Virus record (IMG/VR): IMGVR_UViG_3300025646_000262
Span: 1-27,569 of that record
DNA from: a virus
Strand: one strand, 5' to 3'
Length of the DNA stretch: 27,569 nt
A program made the position numbers and the translations under genes. Positions 7,525-15,126 of this stretch are shown piece after piece. Position 1 is the first letter of the stretch. Each line of letters opens with the position of its first letter. The notes under the pieces are model-generated. The model ran no database searches, had not been told where the DNA came from, and worked only from the letters and a program-made list of their open reading frames with translations.

Positions 7525-9038
7525 TATCGGAACTTGGCAAGGTGTGCTTCCAAGGCATTCATTTTCTTGGGTGCTTCGCCAGATCCCACATCGGCTGAGA
7601 ATCCATACTTGCCATTTGTTTTGACCCATTTCTCCAGTTCTCCCTGAACCGCTTGGTTTTGGGAGGCCGTCAGGTGGGGGGTTAGAGCAGCCATCATCTT
7701 GTTGAGGGCCTGTTGAGGGGTAACGGTTCCGCCCTGCATTAGCTCTTTATTCCAGGTGTCCTTTATGCTCTGCGCAATTCTATCCGCCCCCGGCACATCA
7801 TTTTTGAATAGGAAGTTAATCCCCGCCCGGAACATTGGGGGAGCACCTGACTGAAGGCGAATGCCGGGGTCTCCTCCCCTAGCTGCGTCAGCAACTTTAC
7901 CCCAGTCACGAAGTTTGCCGTATGAACCAAGCACCTTAGATAGTGTCTTATCGTTTAGGCCCAGATTTTTTGGATTGAGGATGTCGTTGTCGTTGAAATT
8001 CTTTGGATTAACATTCTCCATCGCTTTATCTTTAATCTTCTTCAGGGTGTCCTTTTTACGAACGTCCCTTAGGTAGGCTATTTGCTCTTCCCTTGTCTTT
8101 GGAAGACGGTTGATAAAGGACTCCAACTCCTGGTCTACCCGTTTACGGTTAAGGCCAGCCCGAATCAAAACCCAGTTAGAGGGGGCGTCTTTACCCCCTT
8201 GCCCAAAGGGTTTAATATGCTCCACGTCCATGTCTTGCGGAGCAAATCGCTTACCGCCTCTGCCCATGTAGGCGTCGGTTCCCCCCTGCCTCATCCACAT
8301 ATCAAAAACAGCCAATCCCCTCTCTCGGGACCCGTTGTCGCCGGTCTTAAATTTGTCATTCCCGTTTTCATCTTTACCGTCATACCACCGTCCCGTAGCT
8401 TTGCCTGAGTTCTGAAGAGATGTCCTTGTACTTGCAGGCAACAGATCGTACATTGCCTCAAGCTCATTTCGAGGGAGCTTGATGCCCCTACTCATTGCGT
8501 CCAACTGCACGATGCGTTTAGCCATCTCGTCCCTGTCTGCACCTCTCAGGGTAGGTAGCCTCCTAATGAGTTCCAGGTTTTCCTCAAGCGTGGTCCTAGG
8601 TCTCTCTGCCCGCTTTTGATCTCGGTCGAACTCCAGCCGTGGTTTGGTAACTTTCTTTCCTGCCACTGTCTCTTGTCTCTTCTCTCCTTCCGAAACCTTC
8701 ATACCAGGAGCCATGCTTTGGAGGGCTGCGCCTTGACGAATGTCCGAAGCCGAGCCGGCGGTTAGTCCTTGCTTTCTTGCGATGTAGATCGCAGCACGTC
8801 TGACCTCTCGTTGCATAGGGATGGGCAAATGTACTAAGCAGTCCTTATTAAAGGCAATGCAAGTAGCACTACAAATTTTGCCTTGGCGACATCTCTTTCG
8901 GTAGCCACCAACAGCTTCATCTTTTGCCCTTATTATTTCCCTGCGGGTTGGGCCCTGACCCGTTTTCGCAGCCGCCACCCCCGTGTAGCCGGTAGGTGCT
9001 TTTGCAGCGAAATCAAAATTCAGGGCCCTGTTATCCAT
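7524..9038 (-). CDS. HNH-domain protein with N-terminal Cys motif (504 aa)
   Basis: A 504-residue basic protein with two recognisable parts. Residues 50-67 hold a four-cysteine element (C50, C56, C60, C67; KICSATCIAFNKDC), of a kind I recall from large-phage and cyanobacterial proteins. Residues about 255-300 form an HNH nuclease core: DVEHIKPFGQGG (E273-H274), N288 and N297 in NWVLIRAGLNRKR. The region after about 300 is helical and of unknown function. Such length is unusual for a free-standing homing HNH enzyme, so a virion-associated or packaging-associated nuclease is possible. It starts 5 nt after the phoH stop and is coupled by TAATG to the next gene. The HNH residues are intact, so activity is plausible. 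Confidence 0.8.
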   Translation of the reverse strand: MDNRALNFDFAAKAPTGYTGVAAAKTGQGPTRREIIRAKDEAVGGYRKRCRQGKICSATCIAFNKDCLVHLPIPMQREVRRAAIYIARKQGLTAGSASDIRQGAALQSMAPGMKVSEGEKRQETVAGKKVTKPRLEFDRDQKRAERPRTTLEENLELIRRLPTLRGADRDEMAKRIVQLDAMSRGIKLPRNELEAMYDLLPASTRTSLQNSGKATGRWYDGKDENGNDKFKTGDNGSRERGLAVFDMWMRQGGTDAYMGRGGKRFAPQDMDVEHIKPFGQGGKDAPSNWVLIRAGLNRKRVDQELESFINRLPKTREEQIAYLRDVRKKDTLKKIKDKAMENVNPKNFNDNDILNPKNLGLNDKTLSKVLGSYGKLRDWGKVADAARGGDPGIRLQSGAPPMFRAGINFLFKNDVPGADRIAQSIKDTWNKELMQGGTVTPQQALNKMMAALTPHLTASQNQAVQGELEKWVKTNGKYGFSADVGSGEAPKKMNALEAHLAKFR

Positions 9039-9043
9039 GTGGG

Positions 9044-9868
9044 TCAGTCGTCGTAGCGGTCTAGGATGTGTGCGATAACGGAGTTACGGACAATGTCTTC
9101 TTTTTGGAATTCCACAACACCAACCTCCATCAGATTACGAAGGCGATGAATAGCATCGACAAGTCCATTCTCACGGCGGAAGACCTCAAGGTCTGTCTGC
9201 TTAGTGTCCCCGATGAGGCAGATTTTTGAATCTTTGCCGACACGGGAGAGGCAAGTTTTGATGTGCGAAGGCAGGAAGTTCTGCGATTCGTCCACGATAA
9301 TGAAAGCTTCATTGAGGGAGCGTCCACGGATGTCTTCCAGCAGGACTGGCTCAATGATTTTCTTGTTGAGCAGATACTCTGCGGCGCCTTGTGAGCGCAT
9401 AATGCAAGGCAGGTTATCTAGCACCGGGGCAATCAGCGGAGCAATCTTCTCCGAAAGGTCCCCAGGCAAAGCGCCCCGTCCCCGTTGAAACTCTACGCCT
9501 ACGTCGCTACGGACATAGAAGACTTTATCAAACTGCCCTTGGGCAATTCCAAACAGTCCGTAATGGAGTGCGATGAGAGTTTTTCCGGTCCCCGCACAAC
9601 CGTGTGCGAGAGTTACAGTGTTTTTATTGAAGCAATTCCAGAGTTCCTCCTGTCGCCAGGTCAGGAACTTGGGTGGTTGAACATCCATCCCCTTGGAATA
9701 GGAGTTCTCTAGCATCTGGGCAGCTTCAGCGCGACGGTTCTTGCGCTTTTCCTTACTTGTGAGCATAATTGAAAGGTGGTGAGCAACGGTGGGTATCTGA
9801 AAAACATACGCTTTGTGCCTAAAAGGACTTACACTTTCACCACCCCCTTGGAAAGTAAGATCGGGCAT
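9044..9868 (-). CDS. phoH: PhoH-like P-loop ATPase
   Basis: A 274-residue PhoH-family ATPase. The Walker A motif GCAGTGKT is at 90-97, the PhoH signature IRGRSLNEAFIIVDE at 180-194 contains the Walker B acidic pair, and a sensor-like IGDTKQ follows. PhoH is very common in cyanophages. Its role in infection is unsettled (phosphate-stress or RNA-metabolism functions have been proposed). The start at MPDLTF (9868) is supported by a GGGTAAAA site 32 nt upstream. An internal ATG at 9766 would give a shorter, more typical N-terminus, so the first 34 residues may be an extension or may not be translated. It heads a unit with the HNH protein and two small proteins. Confidence 0.93.
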   Translation of the reverse strand: MPDLTFQGGGESVSPFRHKAYVFQIPTVAHHLSIMLTSKEKRKNRRAEAAQMLENSYSKGMDVQPPKFLTWRQEELWNCFNKNTVTLAHGCAGTGKTLIALHYGLFGIAQGQFDKVFYVRSDVGVEFQRGRGALPGDLSEKIAPLIAPVLDNLPCIMRSQGAAEYLLNKKIIEPVLLEDIRGRSLNEAFIIVDESQNFLPSHIKTCLSRVGKDSKICLIGDTKQTDLEVFRRENGLVDAIHRLRNLMEVGVVEFQKEDIVRNSVIAHILDRYDD

Positions 9869-9892
9869 TGGAGGTCTGCATCCGACCCCTGG

Positions 9893-9900
9893 TTTTACCC
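9893..9900 (-). promoter_or_regulatory. GGGTAAAA motif upstream of phoH
   Basis: The motif starts 32 nt before the ATG at 9868, just after the homing-endonuclease TAA at 9903-9905. An imperfect copy (GGTAAAG) lies immediately upstream across that stop codon. Confidence 0.65.
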
Positions 9901-9902
9901 CT

Positions 9903-10429
9903 TTACCACTTTTTCTTTTCTCTGGCCTTCCTCATGCCCTCGGCTATCTTTTGCCTGACCTCCGGTGGGCACGGCCTTGTTTTCTTGCCTCTCTTGGAGG
10001 CAGCTATCTTTTGCCTAGTTTCTTCCGAAACCGGTTTACCGAACCGAGGATTACCTGGACCTTTCCGAGTTTCAGACATTTTAGCTTTGGTTTCTTCAGA
10101 GAGTTTCTTCCCCCTATTTGCTTCGGACAGCCTTTTCCGGAAAGCGTCTGTGCGAACGACACCCGAGGGTCCATCTCCACCTTCGGTGAAGTTTACCAAA
10201 ATACCGGTGTTTATGTCTTTGCGTCCAAATATGAAGATCATGTAGACCTCATGCTTGAACGCTTCTTCTTCGGTGAGACCTTTCTTCAGGAATAGGATGC
10301 GCTCCCGGGGGGGACTTTGACCTTGGCGTGTTTATTGAACGCCCTGTTGCCTTTTCCTTTTCCAATGTAGTAAGGGGTACCGTCTTCCCTGAGGTAGGCA
10401 TAGGTGTAGAACATCAAAGCATCCACCAT
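9903..10429 (-). CDS. GIY-YIG/NUMOD3 homing endonuclease, split by a -1 frameshift
   Basis: Two minus-strand frames together make a complete mobile endonuclease of about 175 residues. The first (10429 to the TGA at 10286) has the GIY-YIG start: FYTYAYL then [14 protein letters not shown]. The second resumes with [17 protein letters not shown], the catalytic-Glu element [13 protein letters not shown] and GILVN, followed by three NUMOD3-type DNA-binding repeats ([42 protein letters not shown]). The shift falls exactly at a seven-C tract (plus 10307-10313). In the zero frame this reads C CCC CCC, so a -1 slip joins the frames. It could be programmed frameshifting, a real inactivating indel or a homopolymer sequencing error. 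It lies between the terminase group and phoH, a typical homing-element location. Confidence 0.8.
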
Positions 10430-10450
10430 TCGTCTTTCTCTAGCAGCCAC

Positions 10451-10639
10451 TCAATGTAGCCGCTCTGCGTAGTCATCCCATCCGTCTTTTCCGCCGCACC
10501 ATTTACGGTAGCGCTCAGTGCCATGCTTGGACGCTTTTTCCAGCAGCTTGTCTGCGGCCAGATCTGTGATAAGGACTCTTGCGCCCGTGGTTTCGTGCAT
10601 CAAGGATTCGTTACGGTCGGGGTTAGGGTGAGTAGCCAT
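10451..10639 (-). CDS. Small hypothetical protein after terL (62 aa)
   Basis: The frame is open from 10771, inside terL, but the ATG at 10639 lies just after the terL stop and gives a sensible 62-residue protein (MATHPNPDRNES...). It has a helical ITDLAADKLLEKASKHG segment followed by RYRKWCGGKDGWDDYAERL. I do not recognise it. No strong Shine-Dalgarno sequence is visible. It sits between terL and the homing endonuclease and may be a packaging accessory or a remnant of the insertion. Confidence 0.55.
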   Translation of the reverse strand: MATHPNPDRNESLMHETTGARVLITDLAADKLLEKASKHGTERYRKWCGGKDGWDDYAERLH

Positions 10640-10688
10640 TTGCTGTCTATGCGAGAATACATAGAACTTTTTACGGGGTTCTATCCCG

Positions 10689-12440
10689 TCAAATGTCGAG
10701 GTCCCAGCCAATGTTTCTTCGGCCACTGCGAACACCGCGAGCAAAGGAAGACCGAGGATCGGCTTCGCCACTTACGGCGTCGTAGTCAGGGTCGTTGATG
10801 GCGTTGTCAGCGGGAAACATTCGTAGACGACCGCTAGTTAGGTTCGGGAATACATTTTGATTTCCGAAGCCGGGTCGAGTAAGCTCCCCAAAGAACCTCT
10901 TATTCTGTATGATAGAATCCTGAAGTCCCTTGTCCACCGTGTCCAACTTCATCGAGAAGTAAGTCAGAGCCCACGTGAAAGCATCCGTCCGGTCATCGTG
11001 CTTCACGAAAGGGAAAGCCGTAAGTTCCTTCAAGAATGGGTCAATCCACTCGCCCTCGATAAACTGAACTCGGTTGAATTCGAGTAGGGGCGCAACAGCC
11101 TGGAGTCTCACGGTTTTAGACTTCAGGGGCTTCATCTCCTCGATGGGGATTTTAGCCTCTCTCCGCAGCATCTGAATCAACGACTGACCTGAGGCTGCCT
11201 TTTCAATACACAGCACCCGAGCATCGAAGAAAGAGTATAAATGTTTTACCTTAGCGATGAGGTCAGGAAAGTTTAGACGCCCTGTGATGATGTCCCTGAT
11301 AAACACTTTGCCGGGGTATCTGTGAGAGATGGAGGCCACACAAATAGCCGTTTCGTCAGCCATCTCCTTCTCAGAGAAAGCACAGTCAACGGAAAGCCAG
11401 GTGAAATCAAACTCAGGACAGTTATCTGAGTCCATCCGGCAGATCCAGCTGTCTTTGATAATCTGACCTTCGGCGGCAACTGGATTCCCCTGGTAAAGCG
11501 CAGAGAAAGCCAGAGAGCCCATGGTCTTCTTCTGGGCCATCAACATGTCGACGCTGAACGCAGTGTTGCTGGGCCAGTGGCTCTCGCCGATGTCCCTTTC
11601 CAAGGGGTCCTGCTCTTTCTGCTCTGCAGTTTCAATCAAGCCAGCAATGTTCACCCATCGCCAGCCACCAGGATTCTCCTCCTCGTCATAAACCCCGTCG
11701 GCCTCCATCAGCACACCGTGAAGGTCGTGGGAGTGGAAACGAGTAGCAATAACCATCTGACACCAGTTGTTGGTGCGTCGGGTAGATGCCTGCTCACCCC
11801 ACCATGACTCAAGAGCCTCAAGCGCAGCGGTTGATGTAGAATCCTTCAACGGATCGTCCACAATCATGGCGCCAACGCCAGGACTGGTAATGTTTGTTGT
11901 GCCTGCCGTGAAGCCCGTCAGCACACCGCCGACAGAAGTAGGAAGAATGTATCCACCACCGAGCATATCGTATTTGGAATCCCGAGAGAAACCTTTCCAT
12001 TCGGGAAAGATCTTGGTGAACTCGGGGTGTTTCAAATAGCCGATAGCATCTTTGTGGAATTTACCAGAGAGCTGCTGACCGTAAGACGCAATAATGTGCT
12101 GAGTTTGCTGGTCCCTACCAAGCAACCACGCCACAAACATGGACGCCATCATAGACTTGCCCGAGCGAGGTGGGCACGACACAATAAGACGTTTATAACG
12201 CTTTGTAGCAAGGTCTTCAAAAGCCGAGGCGATGACCTCGTGAAACGCCACGACTTTCAGGTCTCCTTGCTTCATCACGTCGCAGAAGGCCAGGAAGCAA
12301 TCTCTTGCCGCACGGTATTTGTATTCCTGAATAACGGAGGCAGGGGCCTCCATTACCACGAGCTCCTGAATTCCTCGAATGTATTTTCGCCAGCTGCTAT
12401 GCTCATCTAGCAAGCTGGCTTTGGTGATTACTGGTCTCAT
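10689..12440 (-). CDS. terL: Terminase large subunit
   Basis: A 583-residue DNA-packaging motor: an N-terminal ATPase and a C-terminal RNase H-fold nuclease that cuts genome concatemers. Walker A CPPRSGKS is at 89-96, and Walker B AMIVDDPLKD at 191-200. The coupling region IATRFHSHDLHG follows at about 231-242. Nuclease acidic residues are D352 in LSVDCAFS, E413 in CIEKAASGQS, and D482/D483/D486 in HDDRTDAF. Length and order match T4 gp17-like/Terminase_6-type subunits. The start at 12440 lies 1 nt after the stop of a small helical gene that may be the small subunit. The last 80 residues, rich in Arg, Gly and Asn, extend beyond the nuclease core. Confidence 0.95.
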   Translation of the reverse strand: MRPVITKASLLDEHSSWRKYIRGIQELVVMEAPASVIQEYKYRAARDCFLAFCDVMKQGDLKVVAFHEVIASAFEDLATKRYKRLIVSCPPRSGKSMMASMFVAWLLGRDQQTQHIIASYGQQLSGKFHKDAIGYLKHPEFTKIFPEWKGFSRDSKYDMLGGGYILPTSVGGVLTGFTAGTTNITSPGVGAMIVDDPLKDSTSTAALEALESWWGEQASTRRTNNWCQMVIATRFHSHDLHGVLMEADGVYDEEENPGGWRWVNIAGLIETAEQKEQDPLERDIGESHWPSNTAFSVDMLMAQKKTMGSLAFSALYQGNPVAAEGQIIKDSWICRMDSDNCPEFDFTWLSVDCAFSEKEMADETAICVASISHRYPGKVFIRDIITGRLNFPDLIAKVKHLYSFFDARVLCIEKAASGQSLIQMLRREAKIPIEEMKPLKSKTVRLQAVAPLLEFNRVQFIEGEWIDPFLKELTAFPFVKHDDRTDAFTWALTYFSMKLDTVDKGLQDSIIQNKRFFGELTRPGFGNQNVFPNLTSGRLRMFPADNAINDPDYDAVSGEADPRSSFARGVRSGRRNIGWDLDI

Positions 12441-12441
12441 G

Positions 12442-12720
12442 TCAGAAGTTTGAGATTCGCTTCAGAAGCTCTTCGACCTTTCCGTCATACTCCTTAGCCA
12501 GTTCCTGTTCGGAAGGTGCTTCCTTGGCTGTAAGGAGAACAATGTCTTCCGTGATTTCTCTGTGAGCCTTCACGGAGGCGGTGAAGATTTGCACGAGGTC
12601 CCGAGTGGAACATTCAGACATTTGGTCTTGAAGCAGTCCGATGGCCTCATTGGCCACTTTCAGGGCTTCCTCAGCGAGGAATTCTTTCTGCTTGACGACC
12701 TCGTCTTTACGGTCTTCCAT
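12442..12720 (-). CDS. Small helical protein, candidate terminase small subunit (92 aa)
   Basis: A 92-residue, almost entirely helical and charged protein with coiled-coil character (LAEEALKVANEAIGLLQDQM; then AHREITEDIVLLTAKEA). It lies immediately upstream of terL and overlaps the preceding gene by TAATG, with GGAG 7 nt before its start. Small terminase subunits are small helical oligomers encoded just before terL, and this is the best positional candidate. It is shorter than T4 gp16 and no DNA-binding helix-turn-helix is obvious, so the assignment is inference from context. Confidence 0.75.
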   Translation of the reverse strand: MEDRKDEVVKQKEFLAEEALKVANEAIGLLQDQMSECSTRDLVQIFTASVKAHREITEDIVLLTAKEAPSEQELAKEYDGKVEELLKRISNF

Positions 12721-12872
12721 TAGAGTCTCCTTTTACATTTGGCGCATCCCCCAGGGGAGGGAGCGGGATTTGATTTGTAGGAATGTAACCTACGTAAGAT
12801 ACTTTGAGCGGCTTGTTTATCCCCTGAACTTACCGCTTTATGGTAGAGAGTCCAAAGCTGTTGAGCGGTCAT
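12720..12872 (-). CDS. Small basic protein with C-terminal CxxC (50 aa)
   Basis: The frame is open from 12929, but the ATG at 12872 overlaps the previous stop as TAATG, matching the junctions around it. The resulting 50-residue protein has a helical start (MTAQQLWTLYHKAVSS), a basic middle and a CAKCKRR tail. The CxxC alone is too little for a zinc-finger claim. It stands in the packaging unit two genes before terL. It could be a DNA-binding accessory or the true small terminase partner, but no family is recognised. Confidence 0.6.
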   Translation of the reverse strand: MTAQQLWTLYHKAVSSGDKQAAQSILRRLHSYKSNPAPSPGGCAKCKRRL

Positions 12873-14095
12873 TAGCAAACTGGCGACGGTCCTGAGTTGC
12901 CTGTACAAGGCAGACAACCCAGTTTCCACAAGGAGTTTATGACCGCCAACTCAAAGGTATCCTCTAACATCCAACCCTTACCCACGGGCGACTGGCCGAC
13001 GAAGTAGAACCGGCCTTTGGGCGTCTGGATAAAGGTTTCCATATTTACGCCAACGAGTGCCCCACCGTCTACCGATATTTGCTTGCCGTCCGGGTTTGTC
13101 GGGTCAGTATACACGTAGCTGTATCCACCTTTAACCACAGCGAATTCCCCAGTGTTAATTCCCGACATCCATGAGCTATCTTTTGAAGCGTTGAACGCAA
13201 TACCGCCATTAGCGGAACCAGCTATAGTGTTTCTCCACAGCTCAATGGCATAACGTGCGAGCTTTCTACCTGTGTCACAATAGAAAACTTCCTTGATGGG
13301 TTCACGAGTTATGGCGTCAAAGACGGTAACAACCAATTTACCGTCGCTCGTGTAACTGTTATTACTAAGGAGGTAGATGGGTTGACTCAGAGGGTCTTCC
13401 ATGAATACACAGTCAGGGTCACAGATGAATACCCAGTCTCCGCTCTGTGTAACCTCATTACTCCAGCGAACTCCCGAGCAAAGGTCATAGTCCTCTGCCG
13501 GCTCACCCTCACAGGAATACGCCGGTACGTAGATACTTCCAGTAGCGTCATCTAGCACACCCCCCAGGGGCAATTTTGTATCAACATTTCTGCCGGGGAA
13601 TATTTGCCTACAGTCCCCCCTCTGGACGCAAGGATCCAAGGCCACATACGGCAACTGGTTCTCAATGGTTACTACGTATGTCTGCGTGTAGGTGTATTGA
13701 GACTCCGGGGTAATCCCGGTAAACTGTTCGTTTTGACAGGTGAAAGGTTCAATGGTTTGAACGTAGGCTCCCGAGGGTACCGAGCCGTTCAAAGTCATAA
13801 ACGCACCTGCCAACAACTGCGTGGCGAAGTCGTGTCCAGAGGAGGTTAGATAGTTTTGAGCCGAGAAATTAAGTTCAAACGACATTTGTCGCTCAAACAC
13901 CATAGGAACCCTGTTCTTTACGTTGTCAGTGGATCCCACGTACCGGACAACAATGTTAGTCGATTGCTGGACCACACCCTCATTCTCAATGGCATCCGCC
14001 AGACGGAGAACGTTCACGCTAACGGGAATCAATGGAGATGCGATGAGAGCATCTACCATGAACTGCTCTATTCGTGAAATGGTTGAGAGATCCAA
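12872..14095 (-). CDS. Virion protein with tail-terminator-like N-terminus (407 aa, TTG start)
   Basis: A 407-residue protein. Residues 1-150 (ISRIEQFMVDAL..., FERQMSFELNFSAQNYL, FATQLLAGAF, YVVTIEN) resemble phage tail-completion proteins of the gpU/Mu gp37 kind, in which a helix-strand unit caps the tail tube. The rest is beta-rich with cysteine pairs (CDPDC, CLPC) and a PDGKQISVDGG turn region, unlike a simple terminator, so it may be a fusion. There is no ATG near the start: TTG at 14095 is preceded by an in-frame TAG seven codons upstream and lies 30 nt after a GGGTAAAA site. It leads the packaging unit. The terminator-like reading is tentative. Confidence 0.8.
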   Translation of the reverse strand: MDLSTISRIEQFMVDALIASPLIPVSVNVLRLADAIENEGVVQQSTNIVVRYVGSTDNVKNRVPMVFERQMSFELNFSAQNYLTSSGHDFATQLLAGAFMTLNGSVPSGAYVQTIEPFTCQNEQFTGITPESQYTYTQTYVVTIENQLPYVALDPCVQRGDCRQIFPGRNVDTKLPLGGVLDDATGSIYVPAYSCEGEPAEDYDLCSGVRWSNEVTQSGDWVFICDPDCVFMEDPLSQPIYLLSNNSYTSDGKLVVTVFDAITREPIKEVFYCDTGRKLARYAIELWRNTIAGSANGGIAFNASKDSSWMSGINTGEFAVVKGGYSYVYTDPTNPDGKQISVDGGALVGVNMETFIQTPKGRFYFVGQSPVGKGWMLEDTFELAVINSLWKLGCLPCTGNSGPSPVC

Positions 14096-14117
14096 GTTGC
14101 TTTCTGTAGATAGCTAG

Positions 14118-14125
14118 TTTTACCC
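14118..14125 (-). promoter_or_regulatory. GGGTAAAA motif restarting transcription after a terminator
   Basis: The motif lies 6 nt beyond the T-run of an intrinsic terminator and starts 30 nt before the TTG start at 14095. Terminator followed at once by the motif is the clearest argument that the motif is a promoter. Confidence 0.7.
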
Positions 14126-14131
14126 GCCAAC

Positions 14132-14156
14132 AAAAAAGCCCCCCTTACGGGAGGCT
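14132..14156 (-). terminator. Intrinsic terminator after the coiled-coil fibre gene
   Basis: On the minus strand an 8-bp stem AGCCTCCC/GGGGGGCT (one G-T pair) with loop GTAA is followed by six T. It lies 20 nt after the stop of the fibre gene. Confidence 0.9.
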
Positions 14157-14175
14157 GTAAAACGTAGGGCAATAA

Positions 14176-15105
14176 TCAGAAGGTGCCGAGGTCGATGCCA
14201 GCCTCAATAGCACTCAGGCGAGTGTCAAGACCGGAGATGTCGGAGGCGTTGGTGGCGATGTCTGCGGTGTTGGTAGCAATGTCGCTTGCGTTAGAAGCGA
14301 TAGCCGCAGCATTTGTTGCGATGTCGGCAGCGTTGGTGGCGATGTCAGCGGCGTTAGCAGCAATCGCAGTGGCGTTGGTGCCTTCCGCAGCGGTTGCACG
14401 AGCAACTTCGTTGGTGATTGCGTTGGCGTTAGCAGTCTCCGCAGCAGTGGCACGAGCGATCTCGCTAGCCAGGTCAGCGGCTACGGTTGCAATGTCGCTG
14501 GTGTTGGTTCCGCTGTCGGTTTGAAGGGTAGCAATGTCCGAAGCGTTGCTTGCGATTGCGGCAGCATTGGTAGCAATGTCCGCAGTGTTGGTCGCAATAT
14601 CCGCAGCGTTGGCGGCGATAGCAGCCGCATTGGTGGCAATGTCGGATGCGTTAGTCGCAATGTCGGCAGTGTTAGCCGAGATGGCGCTAGCGTTGGCAGA
14701 TTCAGCAGCGGTGGCACGAGAAATCTCGTTAGTCAGGTTGGTTTGAACGCTGCTGACGCTGTTGGCGATTGTGGTGGCGAAGTTGGGATCGTCACCGAGA
14801 GCGGCAGCCAGCTCATTCAGGGTGTCGAGAACGCCAGGAGCACTCGCAATCAGGTTGGAGATTGCGGTGTCGGTGTAGGAGTTAGCAGAAGCTACGGCAG
14901 TAGCAATGTCCAGGTCGGTGGTGAAGAAACCTTGGCCAGTGGTGCCAGCCGTAGTATTACCGTCTACATCGGTAATAACGTTGCTACCATCACCAACAAA
15001 CAGCAGCTTGTCGGCAAGGTTGAAAGCGATCTGGGCAGGAGACAGAGCGGTGGGAACGCGACCTGCGACAGATGTGCGCAGGAACTGAATGCTATTTACA
15101 GCCAT
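14176..15105 (-). CDS. Trimeric coiled-coil tail fibre protein with IxxN heptads (309 aa)
   Basis: Residues 1-60 form a head domain (MAVNSIQFLRTSVAGRVP, LLFVGDGSNVITDVDGN) like other phage fibre attachment regions. VLDTLNELAAALGDDPNF (92-109) is a motif I recall from many phage fibres. Two blocks of heptads follow, I142 to about 197 and I248 to about 293. Each heptad begins with Ile and most have Asn three residues later (IATNAAD, IATNTAD). That is the IxxN or IxxNT pattern of anion-binding N-at-d layers in trimeric adhesin coiled coils. RATAAE breaks separate the blocks. No receptor-binding tip is present, so this is likely a shaft or linker fibre. It lies 21 nt after the previous stop and is followed by a strong terminator. 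Confidence 0.85.
   Translation of the reverse strand: MAVNSIQFLRTSVAGRVPTALSPAQIAFNLADKLLFVGDGSNVITDVDGNTTAGTTGQGFFTTDLDIATAVASANSYTDTAISNLIASAPGVLDTLNELAAALGDDPNFATTIANSVSSVQTNLTNEISRATAAESANASAISANTADIATNASDIATNAAAIAANAADIATNTADIATNAAAIASNASDIATLQTDSGTNTSDIATVAADLASEIARATAAETANANAITNEVARATAAEGTNATAIAANAADIATNAADIATNAAAIASNASDIATNTADIATNASDISGLDTRLSAIEAGIDLGTF
14227..14682 (-). repeat. Near-tandem 21-nt repeat arrays encoding heptads
   Basis: Two arrays (14515-14682 and 14227-14364) repeat a 21-nt unit encoding I-A-x-N-x-x-D/A. On plus it appears as variants of gcaatgtcggcagcgttggt. The copies differ mainly at third positions. Such arrays can expand or contract by recombination. Confidence 0.85.
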
Positions 15106-15126
15106 TGGAGAGTCCAGAAAAAACTA

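Noticed and set aside
7192-7629. 145-codon version starting inside the HNH gene
   Set aside because: The TAATG-coupled ATG at 7524 fits the junction pattern better, and the upstream part reads as an out-of-frame translation of the HNH gene.
7895-8196. Near-matches CTTTACCC (minus GGGTAAAG) at 7895-7902 and 8189-8196
   Set aside because: They differ at the last base, lie deep within the HNH gene and have no nearby start, so they are not counted as motif copies.
10451-10771. 106-codon version of the ORF after terL
   Set aside because: It would overlap terL by 83 nt; the ATG at 10639 avoids the overlap.
14183-14746. Repetitive plus-strand and other-frame ORFs across the fibre gene
   Set aside because: They are produced by the heptad repeats of the minus-strand fibre gene read in other frames.
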